A stretch of 7,598 nt of DNA from UBA3537 sp049889395 (GTDB taxonomy: Bacteria; Bacteroidota; Bacteroidia; Flavobacteriales; Flavobacteriaceae). This document shows positions 6,212 to 7,598 of this stretch, piece by piece. The first letter of the stretch is position 1. Each line of letters starts with the position of its first letter. The position numbers and the translations under genes are program-made. The notes beneath the pieces are model-generated. The model worked only from the letters and a program-made list of their open reading frames with translations. It did not search any database and was not told the DNA's origin. The stretch covers positions 1-7,598 of the forward strand of contig JBMHDM010000035.1 of NCBI GenBank assembly GCA_049889395.1. Reading direction: 5' to 3'.

Positions 6212-6223
6212 CTGTACTTAAAT

Positions 6224-6254
6224 CAAATGCTAAAGTATATATTTTTTTTCCAAA
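6224..6254 (-). promoter_or_regulatory. Possible promoter of the pheA operon
   Basis: On the minus strand a TTTG (6254-6251) is followed after 18 nt by TAGCATTTG (6232-6224). This resembles the Bacteroidota promoter TTG, 17-23 nt, TAnnTTTG, but has one extra base within the -7 box. Transcription would start about 5-8 nt further on, leaving a very short untranslated stretch before the leader ATG at 6211. A second TTTG at 6259-6256 gives a 23-nt spacer. The position suits the attenuator model but the match is imperfect. The rest of the gap, 6260-6371, is AT-rich with homopolymer runs; I see no gene or clear terminator there. Confidence 0.35.
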
Positions 6255-6371
6255 ACAAAATTCATGGTGTTTTTTTTTAAGTTTTAGTTTGAGTTTTCTG
6301 TATTTCTGAAAAAAATTAAACTTCCATTGCATAATTTATAATTTTTCTTCTCCTAATTAAATTCCTTTCAA

Positions 6372-7118
6372 TTAGTCCAAAAAAATTAATTTCCCAGTAT
6401 ACAATTCTTGGACGTTAACATCTTCCGGGGCGTAGACAGATATCAAATCGCCTGTGCTGCGAAGTTCCCCAGTAAGTGATTCTTTAGGATGGACTACCAT
6501 GTCATGACTACTCCTATGGAAAATATTAATGTGATTGGCTTCTAAATTTGCGCCAAAAAATCCTGTAGTACCGGCATAAAAGCCAACAAAAAGAGTATCT
6601 GTCGATCCAGAAAGATAGAATTGAGATAAGTTATTGGAAACAATACTTAAATTTTGATTGTGAATTTGTAAATCAAAGTCTCCTGAACTTATATTATCAA
6701 GGTTAAAATTCTCAGATATTAAATTCAGCTTAGCAAAAGTTAATGTTCCAGAGGATTTAATCACATATTGTGTATTACTTCGAATTTCGCGGAGAGTGGG
6801 CGTGGTTACAAAAATTTTAGTGGGATTGTACCGCCGAACCCAATTGCAGCTGTTATTATCGGTTAAGGTCAATAAGCCATTATCAATGGTGTAATTTACA
6901 TCTGAAATTAAATGTTCTCCTGCTTCGATTCTGAGCTGATACTCTGCCCCTTGAGTAATAGTCAATTCTATATTTTCATTGACTAAAATTTTATCAAAAC
7001 TATCTATCGTATAATTGGCGACAACCAAAGACCCTGCGCTTTGAATACAATCTGGTACTTTGTCTTTAGAACAAGACAATAAGCCAAATATCGAAACAAA
7101 TAATAAATATTTCTTCAT
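6372..7118 (-). CDS. GIN-domain (DUF2807) lipoprotein
   Basis: This is a predicted lipoprotein of 248 aa. It begins with MKK, a hydrophobic stretch and a lipobox LLSC with the acylated cysteine at C16, followed by SKDK, so it should be exported and anchored in the envelope. The mature part looks like a head GIN domain: the segment from about residue 38 (IDSFDKILVNENIELTIT, then QGAEYQLRIEAGEHLI) matches the family's usual opening, and repeated short beta-strand units follow, suggesting a right-handed beta-helix. GIN-domain proteins are common in Bacteroidota and their function is largely unknown. The start overlaps the stop of the PagL-like gene by 4 nt, so the two are co-translated. It is followed by 160 nt without a gene before the pheA leader, and no strong terminator is visible there. 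The assignment is fairly sure; the function is not. Confidence 0.82.
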   Translation of the reverse strand: MKKYLLFVSIFGLLSCSKDKVPDCIQSAGSLVVANYTIDSFDKILVNENIELTITQGAEYQLRIEAGEHLISDVNYTIDNGLLTLTDNNSCNWVRRYNPTKIFVTTPTLREIRSNTQYVIKSSGTLTFAKLNLISENFNLDNISSGDFDLQIHNQNLSIVSNNLSQFYLSGSTDTLFVGFYAGTTGFFGANLEANHINIFHRSSHDMVVHPKESLTGELRSTGDLISVYAPEDVNVQELYTGKLIFLD

Positions 7119-7598
7119 AATCTAACTCCTATACTAAATTCCAAAGCTTCAGCCTTAGCGGCATGGGATTTTAAACTGGTGCTCACGAACCAATTAGATG
7201 TCACATAGTGTTTCACCCCAATTCTATTGTAGATCTTCCCCTCAAAATCAAAGGGGGCGTAAATGTAGTAACCCAACTGGGTTTGTAATGAAAATCTCCC
7301 AAAAAGCAATTCGTGGCCCACATAAATGCCAACTCTTTTGTAATCTTTATTAGATCCAACATTAGAATCTGGATATGCCACACTTTGATAAAAAATATAT
7401 TCTTTTAAAAATTTTGAGTTAAAGTACTCTGTGCCAAGCGTCATTATGCTCTTGCGGCTAAATTGTTTTTCAGCATAAGCAGAAAAAATATAAAATGGAA
7501 ATTGTGGACTACCCACCACATCGCTTTGATTAATTCCAGTTCGAAAAAGAAATCCGTACCGTATTCGCTTATCAACTTCAGGTTGCAAACTTTCCGCT
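7115..7598 (-). CDS. PagL-like acyloxyacyl hydrolase family outer-membrane protein, C-terminal part, runs off the right edge
   Basis: About 160 C-terminal residues are present and the frame stays open to the right edge; a TTG at 7588 is not a believable start. The sequence alternates polar and aromatic residues in strands typical of an outer-membrane beta-barrel: YGFLFRTGIN, a motif around GTEYFNSKFLKEY, RVGIYVGHELLFGRFSLQTQ, and a final strand ending in ALEFSIGVRL. This pattern matches flavobacterial proteins annotated as acyloxyacyl hydrolases related to the lipid A 3-O-deacylase PagL. PagL removes an acyl chain from lipid A at the cell surface. I cannot confirm the catalytic His-Ser pair here, although a SH pair occurs in the LKSHAAKAEALEF segment near the C-terminus, so enzymatic activity is not shown. 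A non-catalytic barrel is possible. It is coupled to the GIN-domain lipoprotein by an ATGA overlap. Confidence 0.65.
   Translation of the reverse strand, partial: AESLQPEVDKRIRYGFLFRTGINQSDVVGSPQFPFYIFSAYAEKQFSRKSIMTLGTEYFNSKFLKEYIFYQSVAYPDSNVGSNKDYKRVGIYVGHELLFGRFSLQTQLGYYIYAPFDFEGKIYNRIGVKHYVTSNWFVSTSLKSHAAKAEALEFSIGVRL

Noticed and set aside
6231..6266. 11-codon minus-strand ORF (MNFVLEKKYIL)
   Set aside because: Only one Phe and one Tyr, and it ends before the structured part of the leader, so it could not control the terminator.
6183..6332. 49-codon minus-strand ORF from ATG 6332 with scattered Phe, Tyr and Lys
   Set aside because: Considered first as the leader peptide. It is Lys/Phe-rich as expected from poly-A and poly-T runs, its Phe codons are far from the terminator, and the other frame (6211-6134) has a far denser aromatic run placed correctly relative to the RNA arms.
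6311..6376. AT-only inverted repeats after the lipoprotein stop, possible terminator
   Set aside because: Stems such as CTAATT/AATTAG have long loops and no adjoining U-run; a longer one ending in a T-run has only A-U pairs and a loop of about 20 nt.
1..7598. CRISPR arrays, insertion sequences, tRNA or rRNA genes
   Set aside because: No regularly spaced repeats, transposase motifs, terminal inverted repeats or tRNA-like cloverleaf were noticed on either strand.

Overview
The window looks like a chromosomal segment from a member of the Bacteroidota, most likely the family Flavobacteriaceae. The DNA is AT-rich, Shine-Dalgarno sites are almost absent, and the proteins carry flavobacterial hallmarks: a bifunctional DAHP synthase-chorismate mutase, a GIN-domain (DUF2807) lipoprotein, and the order prephenate dehydratase, aminotransferase, prephenate dehydrogenase, DAHP synthase. 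I cannot name the species. Every supported gene is on the minus strand, so the region is transcribed from right to left.

From the right edge: (1) The 3' part of a PagL-like outer-membrane barrel gene overlaps a GIN-domain lipoprotein gene by 4 nt; together they form a cell-envelope pair. (2) A gap of about 290 bp before pheA holds what I read as a complete transcription attenuator. It has a possible promoter, a 25-codon leader ORF (6211 to 6134) with 9 aromatic codons among 12 consecutive ones (6 Tyr, 2 Phe, 1 Trp), competing RNA helices, and a perfect 20-nt palindrome followed by nine T's that ends directly against the pheA start codon. (3) The aromatic operon is pheA, aminotransferase, tyrA and DAHP synthase-chorismate mutase. 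The first three genes are joined by ATGA overlaps, and the fourth follows after 11 bp. It ends in a clear intrinsic terminator with a GAAA loop at 2147-2169. (4) A second gene group follows: rsgA, dtd (ATGA overlap), a MazG-like pyrophosphohydrolase, and the start of aroA. The aroA fragment begins at a GTG 1 nt past the mazG stop and runs off the left edge.

The four operon enzymes make phenylalanine and tyrosine from central metabolites together with shikimate-pathway enzymes: DAHP synthase opens the pathway, chorismate mutase makes prephenate, PheA and TyrA split the flow, and the aminotransferase finishes both branches. AroA (EPSP synthase) at the left edge belongs to the same pathway. The leader would let the cell sense charged aromatic tRNAs, mainly Tyr-tRNA, and cut transcription of the operon when supply is good. 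This leader is the most interesting feature of the window. The genes themselves are conserved and ordinary.
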